Below, piece after piece: positions 20,761 to 29,907 of a DNA stretch of 64,000 nucleotides (positions are counted from its first letter, which is position 1; every line of letters begins with the position of its first letter). The translations under genes and the position numbers were made by a program. The DNA comes from Pelomonas sp. Root1237 (GTDB taxonomy: Bacteria; Pseudomonadota; Gammaproteobacteria; Burkholderiales; Burkholderiaceae_C), in assembly GCF_001425055.1 (NCBI RefSeq), contig NZ_LMDK01000012.1:844205-908204 (forward strand). The letters are read 5' to 3'. The notes below the pieces were generated by a model. It did not search any database. It saw only the letters and a program-made list of their open reading frames with translations, and was not told where the DNA came from.

Positions 20761-22836
20761 ATGTCCAAACATTGCCGCTGCCAGCCGACGCTGCTGGCCG
20801 TCGCCTGCCTGCTCGCCGCCTCCGCAGCCCGGGCCGAACCCTCAGCCGTGCTTGAAAAGGTCGAGATCACCGGCCGCCATTACGACAACGCCATCGGCAG
20901 CACCGATGCCGCGTCGCAGGGCACCATCCGCGCCGAGCTGCTGAAGAGCCGCCCCGCATTGCGACCGGGCGAGGTGCTGGAGTTCGTGCCCGGCCTCATC
21001 GTCACGCAGCACTCGGGCGACGGCAAGGCCAACCAGTACTTCCTGCGCGGCTTCAACCTTGACCATGGCACCGACTTCGCCACCACCGTCAACGGCCTGC
21101 CGGTCAACATGCCGTCCCACGGCCACGGCCAGGGCTATTCGGACCTGAACTTCCTGATTCCCGAACTGGTGGACCGCATCGAGTACCGCAAGGGCCCGTA
21201 CTTTGCGAAGAACGGCGACTTCGCCGCCGCCGGCTCGGCCGACATCGCCTACCGCAACACGCTGGACGAAAGCTTCGCCGCATTGACGCTGGGCCAGCGC
21301 CAGTTCCAGCGCTTTGTCGGCGCCGGCTTCACGCACCTGGGCGACATGCATCTGCTGGGCGCCATCGAGGTGCAGCACAACGACGGGCCGTGGCAGTTGC
21401 CCGAACACCTGCGCAAGACAAACGGTGTGCTGATTCTTTCGGGTGGCACGCGCGCCGAGGGCTGGAGCACGAGCCTGATGACCTATGACGCCCGGTGGAC
21501 CTCGACCGACCATGTGCCCGAGCGTCTCATCACAGCCGGCAGCTTCAACGGCCAGCCCTTCGGCCGCTTCGATGCCATCGACAAGAGCGACGGCGGCGAG
21601 ACGCGCCGCAGCAGCCTGTCCGGTGAATGGCATCGCAATACCGGCACAGAGGCCACCAACGTCGCGGCCTATGCGATGAACTACCGGCTCAAGCTCTTCT
21701 CCAACTTCACCTACGCGCTGGAGCGCCCCGATGACGGCGACCAGTTCCTGCAGCAGGACAAGCGCAGCGTCTACGGCGTGAACGCCAGCCACGCCGTCGA
21801 CCACCGCCTGGGCGACCTGCCGGCCCGCAGCGAGATCGGCCTGCAGCTGCGCCATGACCGCATCCGCGTCGGCCTCCACGACACCGTAGAGCGCCGCATC
21901 ACCGCAACGACGCGCGACGACGAGGTACGCGAGACCGAGCTTGGCGTCTACGGCCAGACCTCGGCCGAGCTGACGCCCTGGCTGCGCGGCGTCGTCGGCC
22001 TGCGCGCGGACGAGGCGCGCTTCAAGGTGCATAGCTACAGCAACGCCCCCAACTCCGGCAGCGCCTCGGCCCACCTGCTGTCGCCCAAGTTCTCGCTGAT
22101 CGCCGGGCCGTGGGCCAAGACTGAGTTCTTCTTCAACGCGGGCCGCGGTTTTCACAGCAATGACGCGCGTGGCACGACGGCCACCATCGACCCCAAGACC
22201 GGAGACGCGGTCGACAAGGTGCCGGGTCTTGTCGCGGCGCGCGGCCTGGAGCTGGGTGCACGGACCGAATGGGTGCCGGGCCTGCAGAGTTCGGTCGCGA
22301 TCTGGAAGCTGGACTTCGACTCCGAACTCGTCTATGTGGGCGACGCGGGCGCGACCGAGGCCACCCGGCCCAGCAAACGTCATGGGCTTGAGTGGAACAA
22401 CCGCTATGTGCCTGTGCCCTGGTTGCTCATCGACGCCGACCTGGCCTGGACGCGTGCCCGTTTTGCCGATTTCGACCCCGCGGGCAACCGCATTCCCAAT
22501 GCCGTCGACAAGGTCGGATCGATCGCCGTCACGCTGCGCGACCTTGGTCCCTGGTCGGCCAGCCTGCAGTGGCGTTACCTCGGCTCGGGCTCGCTGGTCG
22601 AGGACAACAGCGTGCGCTCGCGCTCGTCGCTGACGACGAATCTGCGCGTCAGCCGCAAGCTGTGGGACAAGGCCGAGCTGACGGTGGACGTGTTCAACCT
22701 GATGGACCGCAAGCTCAACGACATCGAGTACTTCTACGAGTCGCAACTGCCCGGCGAGGCGGCGTCGGTGGCCGACCGTCACGTCCACCCGGCCGAGCCG
22801 CGCACGGTGCGGGTGACGCTGAAGATGGGGTTCTGA
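20761..22836 (+). CDS. TonB-dependent outer-membrane receptor (second)
   Basis: A 691-residue receptor with a signal peptide (about 1-25, ending AARA), a TonB-box-like VEITG at 34-38, a plug with LRPGEVLEFVPGLIVTQ and FLRGFNLDHG, and a barrel ending in Phe. The plug loop NMPSHGHGQGYSDLNF, rich in His, recurs in a defined receptor subfamily. The ligand of that subfamily is not clear to me; a metal or metal complex would fit the His-rich neighbour upstream. The ATG at 20761 is chosen because the signal peptide begins there; an upstream in-frame start at 20734 would add a short unlikely extension. No strong Shine-Dalgarno sequence was seen. Confidence 0.88.
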   Translation: MSKHCRCQPTLLAVACLLAASAARAEPSAVLEKVEITGRHYDNAIGSTDAASQGTIRAELLKSRPALRPGEVLEFVPGLIVTQHSGDGKANQYFLRGFNLDHGTDFATTVNGLPVNMPSHGHGQGYSDLNFLIPELVDRIEYRKGPYFAKNGDFAAAGSADIAYRNTLDESFAALTLGQRQFQRFVGAGFTHLGDMHLLGAIEVQHNDGPWQLPEHLRKTNGVLILSGGTRAEGWSTSLMTYDARWTSTDHVPERLITAGSFNGQPFGRFDAIDKSDGGETRRSSLSGEWHRNTGTEATNVAAYAMNYRLKLFSNFTYALERPDDGDQFLQQDKRSVYGVNASHAVDHRLGDLPARSEIGLQLRHDRIRVGLHDTVERRITATTRDDEVRETELGVYGQTSAELTPWLRGVVGLRADEARFKVHSYSNAPNSGSASAHLLSPKFSLIAGPWAKTEFFFNAGRGFHSNDARGTTATIDPKTGDAVDKVPGLVAARGLELGARTEWVPGLQSSVAIWKLDFDSELVYVGDAGATEATRPSKRHGLEWNNRYVPVPWLLIDADLAWTRARFADFDPAGNRIPNAVDKVGSIAVTLRDLGPWSASLQWRYLGSGSLVEDNSVRSRSSLTTNLRVSRKLWDKAELTVDVFNLMDRKLNDIEYFYESQLPGEAASVADRHVHPAEPRTVRVTLKMGF

Positions 22837-24108
<1,272 letters not shown>

Positions 24109-24193
24109 TCTGGAGCGTGGGCGGCTGACGGCACCGTTGTGGCGTGCCTGCCGGTGCGCGCCAAGCTACCCAAGCGATCCGACGCCTGGGGTG

Positions 24194-25186
24194 TCACCAG
24201 GGCGGTGACTCACTGAGTGCGTCCTCAGGCACATTCGCCGGCAGAGAGGCGATGGCGGGCGCGGGCGCTGAGGCGGGCGCACCTGCCGCGGCGAAGTCAT
24301 GCTCGCCGCCCAGGCCTTCGATGAGCGCCGGGATCAGCCGGCCCAGTTCGCCGGTCGCCAGGGCCGCGTCGGCGTCGAAGGCCTCGTCGCCGCTGGCTTC
24401 GGGCCGGCCTTCAAAAGCCAGGTCCAGGAAGCTGATCTTCTTGATCGCGAAGCCCTCGGTCAACGTGAAGGCAACGCGGTCGTTCCAGCTCAGGGCCAGG
24501 CGGGTCGGCATCTTGCCGCTGGTCAGGTGGGCGCGGACCTCGTCGATGTCCAGCGGGTGGCGGGCATAGCGCACGACGGGCTTCTCGTCATCGCTGCCTT
24601 TGAGTTCGCATTCGCGCTCGATCTGGAAGCCCTCGGGCGTGACGCCGTCCAGCAGCCACGCGGCCATGCAGGCGGCGGGGCTTTCGGCCGTCTGCACCAG
24701 CTGCAACGACAGGCCCTCGGCCGCCTGGATCAGCAGCGTGACGACCTCGTCGGCGCGGCTGGCGGAGCCGGCATCGACGAACAGCAGGCGCTGCTCCGGC
24801 GCGATCCAGACGCGCGTGGCCGAGGTCTTGGTGAAGGCGCGCGGCAGCAGCTCGTGCGTGGCCTGCTCCTTCATGTCCTTCTTGGCCTTCTTGCCGGGTT
24901 TGCGGCCGGTCTGGGCCTCGATCTGCTCGGCGAGCTCGTCGATGCGCTCCTGCACGACGGAGGAGGGCAGCAGGCGCTGCTCGCGCTTGAGCTTGAGCAA
25001 CCAGTGGCCGTCGATGACTTCGACCAGGGGTGCGTGCTCGACGTCCCGCGGCGGGGCCCAGCCGACGGCCAGGGGCTGCGTCGGGGCGCAGGACAGGAAG
25101 GGTTCCTTGGCCAGCTTGTCGGCCAGTTGGGTGGCGTCGGGCTGCCAGCCCTCGCCGATGCGGTAGACGATGAGGTTCTTGAACAT
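24194..25186 (-). CDS. rdgC: Recombination-associated protein RdgC
   Basis: The 330-residue protein matches RdgC, a ring-shaped, non-specific DNA-binding protein of Beta- and Gammaproteobacteria that modulates RecA and replication restart. Typical segments: MFKNLIVYRIG at the start, FLSCAPTQPLAVGW, the long basic loop with KPGKKAKKDMKEQ, and the central VWIAPEQRLLFVDAGS strand. It lies downstream of the FrnE-like gene, separated by a terminator on the same strand, so it probably has its own promoter in the 104-base spacer. Confidence 0.94.
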   Translation of the reverse strand: MFKNLIVYRIGEGWQPDATQLADKLAKEPFLSCAPTQPLAVGWAPPRDVEHAPLVEVIDGHWLLKLKREQRLLPSSVVQERIDELAEQIEAQTGRKPGKKAKKDMKEQATHELLPRAFTKTSATRVWIAPEQRLLFVDAGSASRADEVVTLLIQAAEGLSLQLVQTAESPAACMAAWLLDGVTPEGFQIERECELKGSDDEKPVVRYARHPLDIDEVRAHLTSGKMPTRLALSWNDRVAFTLTEGFAIKKISFLDLAFEGRPEASGDEAFDADAALATGELGRLIPALIEGLGGEHDFAAAGAPASAPAPAIASLPANVPEDALSESPPW

Positions 25187-25194
25187 GGGCTCGA

Positions 25195-25222
25195 TACAAA
25201 CAAGAAACCCGCCAGCGGCGGG
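25195..25222 (-). terminator. Intrinsic terminator between the FrnE-like gene and rdgC
   Basis: On the minus strand CCCGCC (25222-25217) pairs with GGCGGG (25213-25208) around a GCT loop and is followed by TTTCTTGTTTG. It ends transcripts from the FrnE-like gene and sits in the rdgC leader. Confidence 0.7.
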
Positions 25223-25251
25223 CTTCGCAAATAGGCAGCGATCAGGCCGCG

Positions 25252-25257
25252 ATTGTC
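25252..25257 (-). promoter_or_regulatory. Candidate -10 element upstream of rdgC
   Basis: Minus-strand GACAAT followed by CGCGG lies in the rdgC leader, 65 bases before the start codon. It resembles other -10-like elements in the window. The terminator hairpin lies between it and rdgC, so its effect on rdgC is uncertain. Confidence 0.25.
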
Positions 25258-25290
25258 TCAGGTCGCGCGGCGGCGCCGGCGAGGGGTGGG

Positions 25291-25962
25291 TCAGGCCAGG
25301 TGCGGTTCGTCCATGACCTGGCGCAGCAGCTTCTCGAACACCTCGACCGATTGGCCGCCCTGGATCAGGTGGCGCTGGTTGACGATGACGGCCGGCACGG
25401 CATGGATGCCCTGGGCGTGCACCTCGGCCTCGGCGGCAGCCACCTCTTCGGCGTAGCGCGTGCCCGCCAGCAGTTCGCGCGCCTCGGCCTCGGGCAGGCC
25501 GGCGGCGGTGGCCAGGCTCAGCAGCACTTCGTGATTGGATACATCACGGCCATCGGTGAAATAGGCCTTCAGCATCGCCACCTTCAGCGTGCGCTGCACG
25601 GCGCCGCCAAAGGCTTCGTCCGCCCAGTGCAGCAGGCGGTGGGCGTCGCGCGTGTTGTAGATGCGGCTGCGCGCGCCGGGTCGGAACTCGAAGCCCAGCG
25701 CCGCACCGCGCTCACGGATGGCCTGGCGCGTGCCGGCCAGCGCCGCGGGGCTGGCACCGTATTTCTCGGCCAGATGCTCCTCGATGTCCTGGCCTTCGGG
25801 TTTCATGCCGGGGTTGAGCTCGAAGGGATGGAAGTGCAGGTCCAGTTCCAGCCCGGGGATGCGGGCCGCCGCCGCTTCCAGCGAATACAGGCCGATGGCA
25901 CACCAGGGGCAGACGATGTCGGAAATGAAGTCGATACGCATGAATGGCATTTTCGCGGGCAT
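25291..25962 (-). CDS. DsbA-family (FrnE-like) thiol oxidoreductase
   Basis: About 223 residues. The thioredoxin-fold redox motif CPWC stands at residues 18-21 in DIVCPWCAIGL, followed by a long helical insertion and a C-terminal VPAVIVNQRHLIQGGQS segment with the cis-Pro. This pattern is that of FrnE/DsbA-like cytoplasmic proteins related to 2-hydroxychromene-2-carboxylate isomerase. There is no signal peptide, so it acts in the cytoplasm. I chose the ATG at 25962 because GAGGGG precedes it by seven bases; ATGs at 25950 and 25941 are alternatives. It is divergent from the yghU-like gene. Confidence 0.85.
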   Translation of the reverse strand: MPAKMPFMRIDFISDIVCPWCAIGLYSLEAAAARIPGLELDLHFHPFELNPGMKPEGQDIEEHLAEKYGASPAALAGTRQAIRERGAALGFEFRPGARSRIYNTRDAHRLLHWADEAFGGAVQRTLKVAMLKAYFTDGRDVSNHEVLLSLATAAGLPEAEARELLAGTRYAEEVAAAEAEVHAQGIHAVPAVIVNQRHLIQGGQSVEVFEKLLRQVMDEPHLA

Positions 25963-26049
25963 CGAGATGCCCCTCAGGTTTGCAGGCTTGACCGAGGTGT
26001 GACCGGCTTTTGCGCTAGCGTTGCCGGGTTTGCATCCTGGAACGCCTGC

Positions 26050-26931
26050 ATGACCGATCCAACAACGACCGACTACATCCCGCCCCAGGTCTGGACCTGG
26101 AACAAGGCCAGCGGCGGCCAGTTCGCCAGCATCAATCGCCCCATCGCCGGCGCCACCCATGACAAGGCGCTGCCCGTTGGCCGCCATCCGCTGCAGCTGT
26201 ATTCCCTGGGCACGCCCAATGGCGTCAAGGTCACCGTGATGCTGGAGGAACTGCTGGCGCTGGGCCTCACCGGCGCCGAGTACGACGCCTGGCTGGTGCG
26301 CATCAACGAGGGCGAACAGTTCGGCAGCGGCTTTGTCGAGGCCAATCCCAATTCCAAGATTCCGGCCCTGGTGGACCACAGCGGGCCAGAACCGGTGCGG
26401 GTGTTCGAGTCGGGTGCCATCCTTGTCTACCTGTCGGAAAAGTTCGGTGGCGCCTTCTTGCCCGAAGGTGGCGCGGCGCGCGCCGAGGCGCTGAGCTGGC
26501 TGTTCTGGCAGATGGGCAGCGCGCCCTTCCTGGGCGGCGGCTTCGGGCACTTCTACGCCTATGCGCCCACCAAGCAGGAGTACCCCATCGACCGCTATGC
26601 CATGGAGGTCAAGCGCCAGCTCGATGTGCTGAACCGCCGGCTGGCTGAAGCGCCGTATCTGGCGGGCGAGGCCTACAGCATTGCCGACATGGCCATCTGG
26701 CCCTGGTATGGCGCGCTCGCCAAGGGGCAGCTCTACGGCGCGGGTGAGTTCCTGTCGGTGCACGAGTACACCCACGTCATCCGCTGGGCTGACGAGGTCG
26801 CCCAGCGCCCGGCCGTCAAGCGCGGCCGCAAGGTCAACCGCACCTGGGGCGAACCCGGCAGCCAACTGCACGAGCGCCACGAGGCCAGCGACTTCGACAC
26901 CAAGACGCAAGACAAGCTGGCGGCGCCATGA
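26050..26931 (+). CDS. yghU: Glutathione S-transferase, YghU/Nu class
   Basis: The 293-residue protein has the extended N-terminus of Nu-class GSTs (YIPPQVWTW...NRPIAGATHDK) before the thioredoxin-like domain. It has PNSKIPALVD and ESGAILVYLSEK at the glutathione site and a helical C-terminal domain with YSIADMAIWPW. E. coli YghU has disulfide reductase activity on small thiols, so that is the inferred role. The ATG at 26050 is chosen because the Nu-class extension begins there. It overlaps the following GST gene by four bases. Confidence 0.9.
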   Translation: MTDPTTTDYIPPQVWTWNKASGGQFASINRPIAGATHDKALPVGRHPLQLYSLGTPNGVKVTVMLEELLALGLTGAEYDAWLVRINEGEQFGSGFVEANPNSKIPALVDHSGPEPVRVFESGAILVYLSEKFGGAFLPEGGAARAEALSWLFWQMGSAPFLGGGFGHFYAYAPTKQEYPIDRYAMEVKRQLDVLNRRLAEAPYLAGEAYSIADMAIWPWYGALAKGQLYGAGEFLSVHEYTHVIRWADEVAQRPAVKRGRKVNRTWGEPGSQLHERHEASDFDTKTQDKLAAP

Positions 26932-27557
26932 TCACGCTCTACGACTGCGCCACCGCGCCCAGCCCGCGCCGCGCGCGCATCCTGTTGGCCGAGAAGGGGG
27001 CGCCGCACGAAACGGTGCAGGTCGACCTGCGCAATGGCGAGCAGATGGGCGAGGCGTTCCGGCGCATCAACCCGCAGTGCACGGTGCCGGCGCTGGTGAC
27101 GGAGGAGGGCGCCGTGCTGACCGACAACGCCGCGATTGCGGCCTACATCGAGGCGCGTTTCCCCGAGCCGCCGCTGCTCGGCCGCAGCCCGCTCGACAAG
27201 GCCGAGATCGCGGGCTGGCAGTGGCGCGTCGAGTTCGAGGGCCTGCTGGCGATTGCCGAGGCATTCCGCAACAGCAGCCCGGCCATGGTCAACCGCGCGC
27301 TGGCGGGGCCGCTGGACTACGCGCAGATCCCGGCGCTGGCCGAGCGCGGGCAGGCGCGGGTGCAGGCCTTCTTTGCGATGCTGAACGCGCATCTGGCGGA
27401 GCGCGACTTCATCGCCGCTGGCCAGTTCAGCATTGCCGACATCACGGCCGTTGTGGCGGTGGACTTTGCGCGGGTCGTGAAGGTCAAGCCCGGTGACGAG
27501 CATCCCCATCTGCGGCGCTGGCGAGCGGCGATGGAGATGAGAGGCACGATGGCGTAG
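26928..27557 (+). CDS. Glutathione S-transferase family protein
   Basis: A 209-residue canonical GST: thioredoxin-like N-terminal domain beginning ITLYDCATAPSPRRARILLAEKG with a Ser-rich active-site loop, NPQCTVPALV with the cis-Pro, DNAAIAAYIEARFP at the glutathione gamma-Glu site, and a helical C-terminal domain with FSIADITAVVAVD. The substrate is not predictable. It is coupled by ATGA overlap to the yghU-like gene, suggesting joint thiol metabolism. Confidence 0.88.
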   Translation: MITLYDCATAPSPRRARILLAEKGAPHETVQVDLRNGEQMGEAFRRINPQCTVPALVTEEGAVLTDNAAIAAYIEARFPEPPLLGRSPLDKAEIAGWQWRVEFEGLLAIAEAFRNSSPAMVNRALAGPLDYAQIPALAERGQARVQAFFAMLNAHLAERDFIAAGQFSIADITAVVAVDFARVVKVKPGDEHPHLRRWRAAMEMRGTMA

Positions 27558-27593
27558 GCCATCGATCACCGTCAGACATTGAAAGGCAGCACC

Positions 27594-27932
27594 ATGGGAG
27601 CGGACGCATTCATCGCCTTCTACGGCATCAAGTTCGGGCTTGACCCTGACGACGAGGAGGGGCTTGACGCCTGCGATACGGGCAGCGATGTCCGTTGCCA
27701 GAAGGCGAGGTCGGTCGGGCTGGAAACCTACACGGGACGCATGACGGACGGTGAAGACTACTTCCTGTACATCGGCACAAGGCTGGCCTCACTGGGCATC
27801 GAGCATGATCAGTACGTGACGCAATCCGTCGAGCAGCTCTCTTCTCTCGCCGCTAACGTCATGGCCAAGCTGAGGGCGGCGGAGTTTCCGCAGTCGCCCG
27901 AGCTTCACTTCCAGTTCGTCGGTCAGTACTAG
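27594..27932 (+). CDS. Small conserved hypothetical protein
   Basis: The 112-residue acidic protein begins MGADAFIAFYGIKF and contains a DDEEGLDAC segment and TDGEDYFLYIG. I do not recognise a domain. It is soluble, without signal peptide or membrane segment. The ATG at 27594 is preceded by AAAGG; an in-frame ATG at 27579 is less likely. It lies 36 bases after the GST gene and is followed by a run of ten G. The protein-like composition and ribosome-binding site support it as a real gene. Confidence 0.65.
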   Translation: MGADAFIAFYGIKFGLDPDDEEGLDACDTGSDVRCQKARSVGLETYTGRMTDGEDYFLYIGTRLASLGIEHDQYVTQSVEQLSSLAANVMAKLRAAEFPQSPELHFQFVGQY

Positions 27933-27938
27933 CCACGC

Positions 27939-27948
27939 GGGGGGGGGG
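27939..27948. repeat. Homopolymer run of ten G
   Basis: Ten consecutive G lie six bases after the stop of the small gene and 43 bases before the ATG of the KaiC-unit's first gene, followed by TACCAT. Such runs can change length by strand slippage and may alter promoter spacing. That is a hypothesis; the run could also be a sequencing-sensitive artefact. Confidence 0.9.
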
Positions 27949-27991
27949 TACCATCCGTCAGTCCGCATTGCGGCAACTGATGGGGTCGTGC

Positions 27992-28417
27992 ATGTCAACT
28001 GGACCGCAACGCATCGAAGCGGTCCTGGCACGTCAGCTCGCAGAGGGCGCCAGTGCGGCGGTGATTGCCGACGCATCCTGTGAGGTCTGGCGCCGGATCG
28101 ACGCCGCCTTGTCACCCATCGTCGGGCGCCATGGCGTCTCAGCGCTGCTCAAGCGCAGCCTGCACCTCACGCGAACCGCTCATCCTGCGCTGGCCGCCGC
28201 TGCAAATGCGGATGCCCGCCCCGGCGATTTCCGTGCATTGCGCGCGGTCCTGGCGGGTCAGGCCAGCGCCGAAGCCGCCGCGCTGAATGCCGCGTTGCTG
28301 GGTACCTTCTACGACCTCCTGTCCAGCCTGATCGGCGCCACGCTCACGGAGCGGCTGCTGGATCCCGTATGGGCACCCCCTTCCACCGACGCGCCCGCAC
28401 AGGACTCCCAGACATGA
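27992..28417 (+). CDS. Hypothetical protein, first gene of the KaiC-like unit
   Basis: The 141-residue, mostly helical, Ala-rich soluble protein has no domain I can name. A run RHGVSALLKRSLHLTRTAHP in the middle and a Pro-rich end (WAPPSTDAPAQ) are the visible features. The ATG at 27992 follows GGGG at suitable distance. The stop overlaps the KaiC-like start by four bases (ATGA), so the two are almost certainly co-translated. Inferred to be an accessory or regulatory subunit of the ATPase; it is not a recognisable KaiB (which has a thioredoxin-like fold of about 100 residues). Confidence 0.7.
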   Translation: MSTGPQRIEAVLARQLAEGASAAVIADASCEVWRRIDAALSPIVGRHGVSALLKRSLHLTRTAHPALAAAANADARPGDFRALRAVLAGQASAEAAALNAALLGTFYDLLSSLIGATLTERLLDPVWAPPSTDAPAQDSQT

Positions 28418-29907
28418 CCACCGCCAAAGCAACCATCAACCGCCTGGCCACAGGCGTGCAGGGCTTGGACCAGGTGCTGGGCGGTGGCCTGCCGGAGTTC
28501 TCCTTCAACATCATTGCCGGCCCGCCGGGCTGCGGGAAGACAACGTTGGCGCACCAGATGATGTTCGCGCTTGCCACGCCCGAACGACCGGCGCTGTACT
28601 TCACCGTGCTTGGCGAACCGCCGCTGAAGATGCTGCGCTATATGCAGCAGTTCGAGTTTTTCGACAGCGACGAGGTCAACCGTTCGATCTACTTCATCAA
28701 CCTGGCCGACGACACCGCCGCCGGGGATCTGGACAAGGTGCTCGAAAAGATCGTTGCCGCCGTCGAGCAACATCGCCCCGGCCTGGTCTTCGTCGACTCC
28801 TTCCGATCGGTCATGCTGGCCAGCCAGGGCAACGGCAACAGCTACATCACCTTGCAGCATTTCGTGCAACAGCTCGGCATGTTGATGACCAGCTGGCAGG
28901 CAACCACCTTCCTGATCGGCGAGTACTTCACCGACGCCGATCCCAACCCCGTCTTCACTGTCGCCGACGGCCTGATCTGGCTGCGCCAGAGCACCAAGCG
29001 CAACTCCGTCGTGCGCAATATGGAAGTCATGAAGTTGCGCGGTCAGGCGACTTCGCCCGGCCTGCACACCTTCCGCATCGGTTCTGACGGCATCACTGTC
29101 TTTCCGCCCGTGCTGCAGTCGTTTCCGCCCGTCAATGCGGGCGCTGAAACAGGCGAGCGGCTCAGCATCGGCGTGCCGGACCTTGACGCCTTGATGGGCG
29201 GCGGCCTGCCACGCGGCTACTCACTGCTGGTGGCGGGGCCCTCAGGTTCGGGCAAGACCATCCTGGCCTCGGCCTTCCTTGCAGAAGGCGCAGGGCGCGG
29301 CGAGACGGGCGTCATCGCCTCCTTCGAGCAGCGCCCAAATCTCTCGCGCACGCCGGCGGTGGCCGAGCTGATCGGGAGCGGCCGCGTCGGGCTTGTGGAC
29401 ACGCAGGCGGCCGGCATGTCGGTCGACGAACTGTCGATTTTGCTGATCGCGGAGATCCAACGCCTGGGCGCGAGCCGCGTGGTCATCGACTCGCTGTCGG
29501 GCTTCGAGCTCGCGCTCGCGCCAACCTTCCGCGAGGATTTCCGCGAGTCGCTCGCGCGCATGGTCACCGCACTGGCCAGCACCGGCGCCACGCTGTTGAT
29601 GACGTCGGAGCTGGAAGACCGCTATGACGACCTGCGCTTCAGTCCCTATGGCACGGCCTTCCTGACCGACGCCATCATCGTGCAGCGGTATATCGAGGTG
29701 GACAGCCGCCTGCAACGCGTGCTGGCCGTCGTCAAGGTCCGCGCCAGCGCGCACTCCAACGAGCTGCGCCTGTTCCACGTCAACGACGAGGGCATCCAGA
29801 TCGGCGCAATGCTGGAGGGCTATGAAGGCCAGCTGGCCGGCCGGCCAACCCGCCAGGCAGGGGCTCCGGCGCCTCCTGCGTCATTTCGAGCACCGAAGCC
29901 GCCGTGA
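28414..29907 (+). CDS. Double-domain KaiC-like RecA-superfamily ATPase
   Basis: The 497-residue protein has two KaiC/RadA-type domains. Domain 1: Walker A GPPGCGKTT (36-44), one Glu (E68) where KaiC carries its catalytic pair, Walker B LVFVDS (124-129), and MKLRGQATSPGLH near 206-218. Domain 2: LSIGVPDLDALMGGGLPRG, Walker A GPSGSGKT (275-282), E305 and a VVIDS Walker B. Length and double-domain form match KaiC, but the tail lacks the KaiC A-loop features I know. No kaiA or kaiB is nearby. It is coupled upstream to a small protein and downstream (GTGA overlap) to a GGDEF-kinase fusion, which implies a signalling role. Confidence 0.88.
   Translation: MTTAKATINRLATGVQGLDQVLGGGLPEFSFNIIAGPPGCGKTTLAHQMMFALATPERPALYFTVLGEPPLKMLRYMQQFEFFDSDEVNRSIYFINLADDTAAGDLDKVLEKIVAAVEQHRPGLVFVDSFRSVMLASQGNGNSYITLQHFVQQLGMLMTSWQATTFLIGEYFTDADPNPVFTVADGLIWLRQSTKRNSVVRNMEVMKLRGQATSPGLHTFRIGSDGITVFPPVLQSFPPVNAGAETGERLSIGVPDLDALMGGGLPRGYSLLVAGPSGSGKTILASAFLAEGAGRGETGVIASFEQRPNLSRTPAVAELIGSGRVGLVDTQAAGMSVDELSILLIAEIQRLGASRVVIDSLSGFELALAPTFREDFRESLARMVTALASTGATLLMTSELEDRYDDLRFSPYGTAFLTDAIIVQRYIEVDSRLQRVLAVVKVRASAHSNELRLFHVNDEGIQIGAMLEGYEGQLAGRPTRQAGAPAPPASFRAPKPP

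Noticed and set aside
25300-26049. N-terminal extension of the yghU-like protein
   Set aside because: It would overlap the FrnE-like gene in antisense; the Nu-class start is at 26050.
25291-26910. Fusion of the FrnE-like protein to a longer N-terminal part
   Set aside because: The frame stays open upstream to about 26910, but the added residues are antisense to the GST gene; a good ribosome-binding site stands before 25962.
28336-28413. Upstream start of the KaiC-like protein at 28369
   Set aside because: The extra 15 residues lie inside the preceding gene in another frame; the ATGA overlap at 28414 is the better start.
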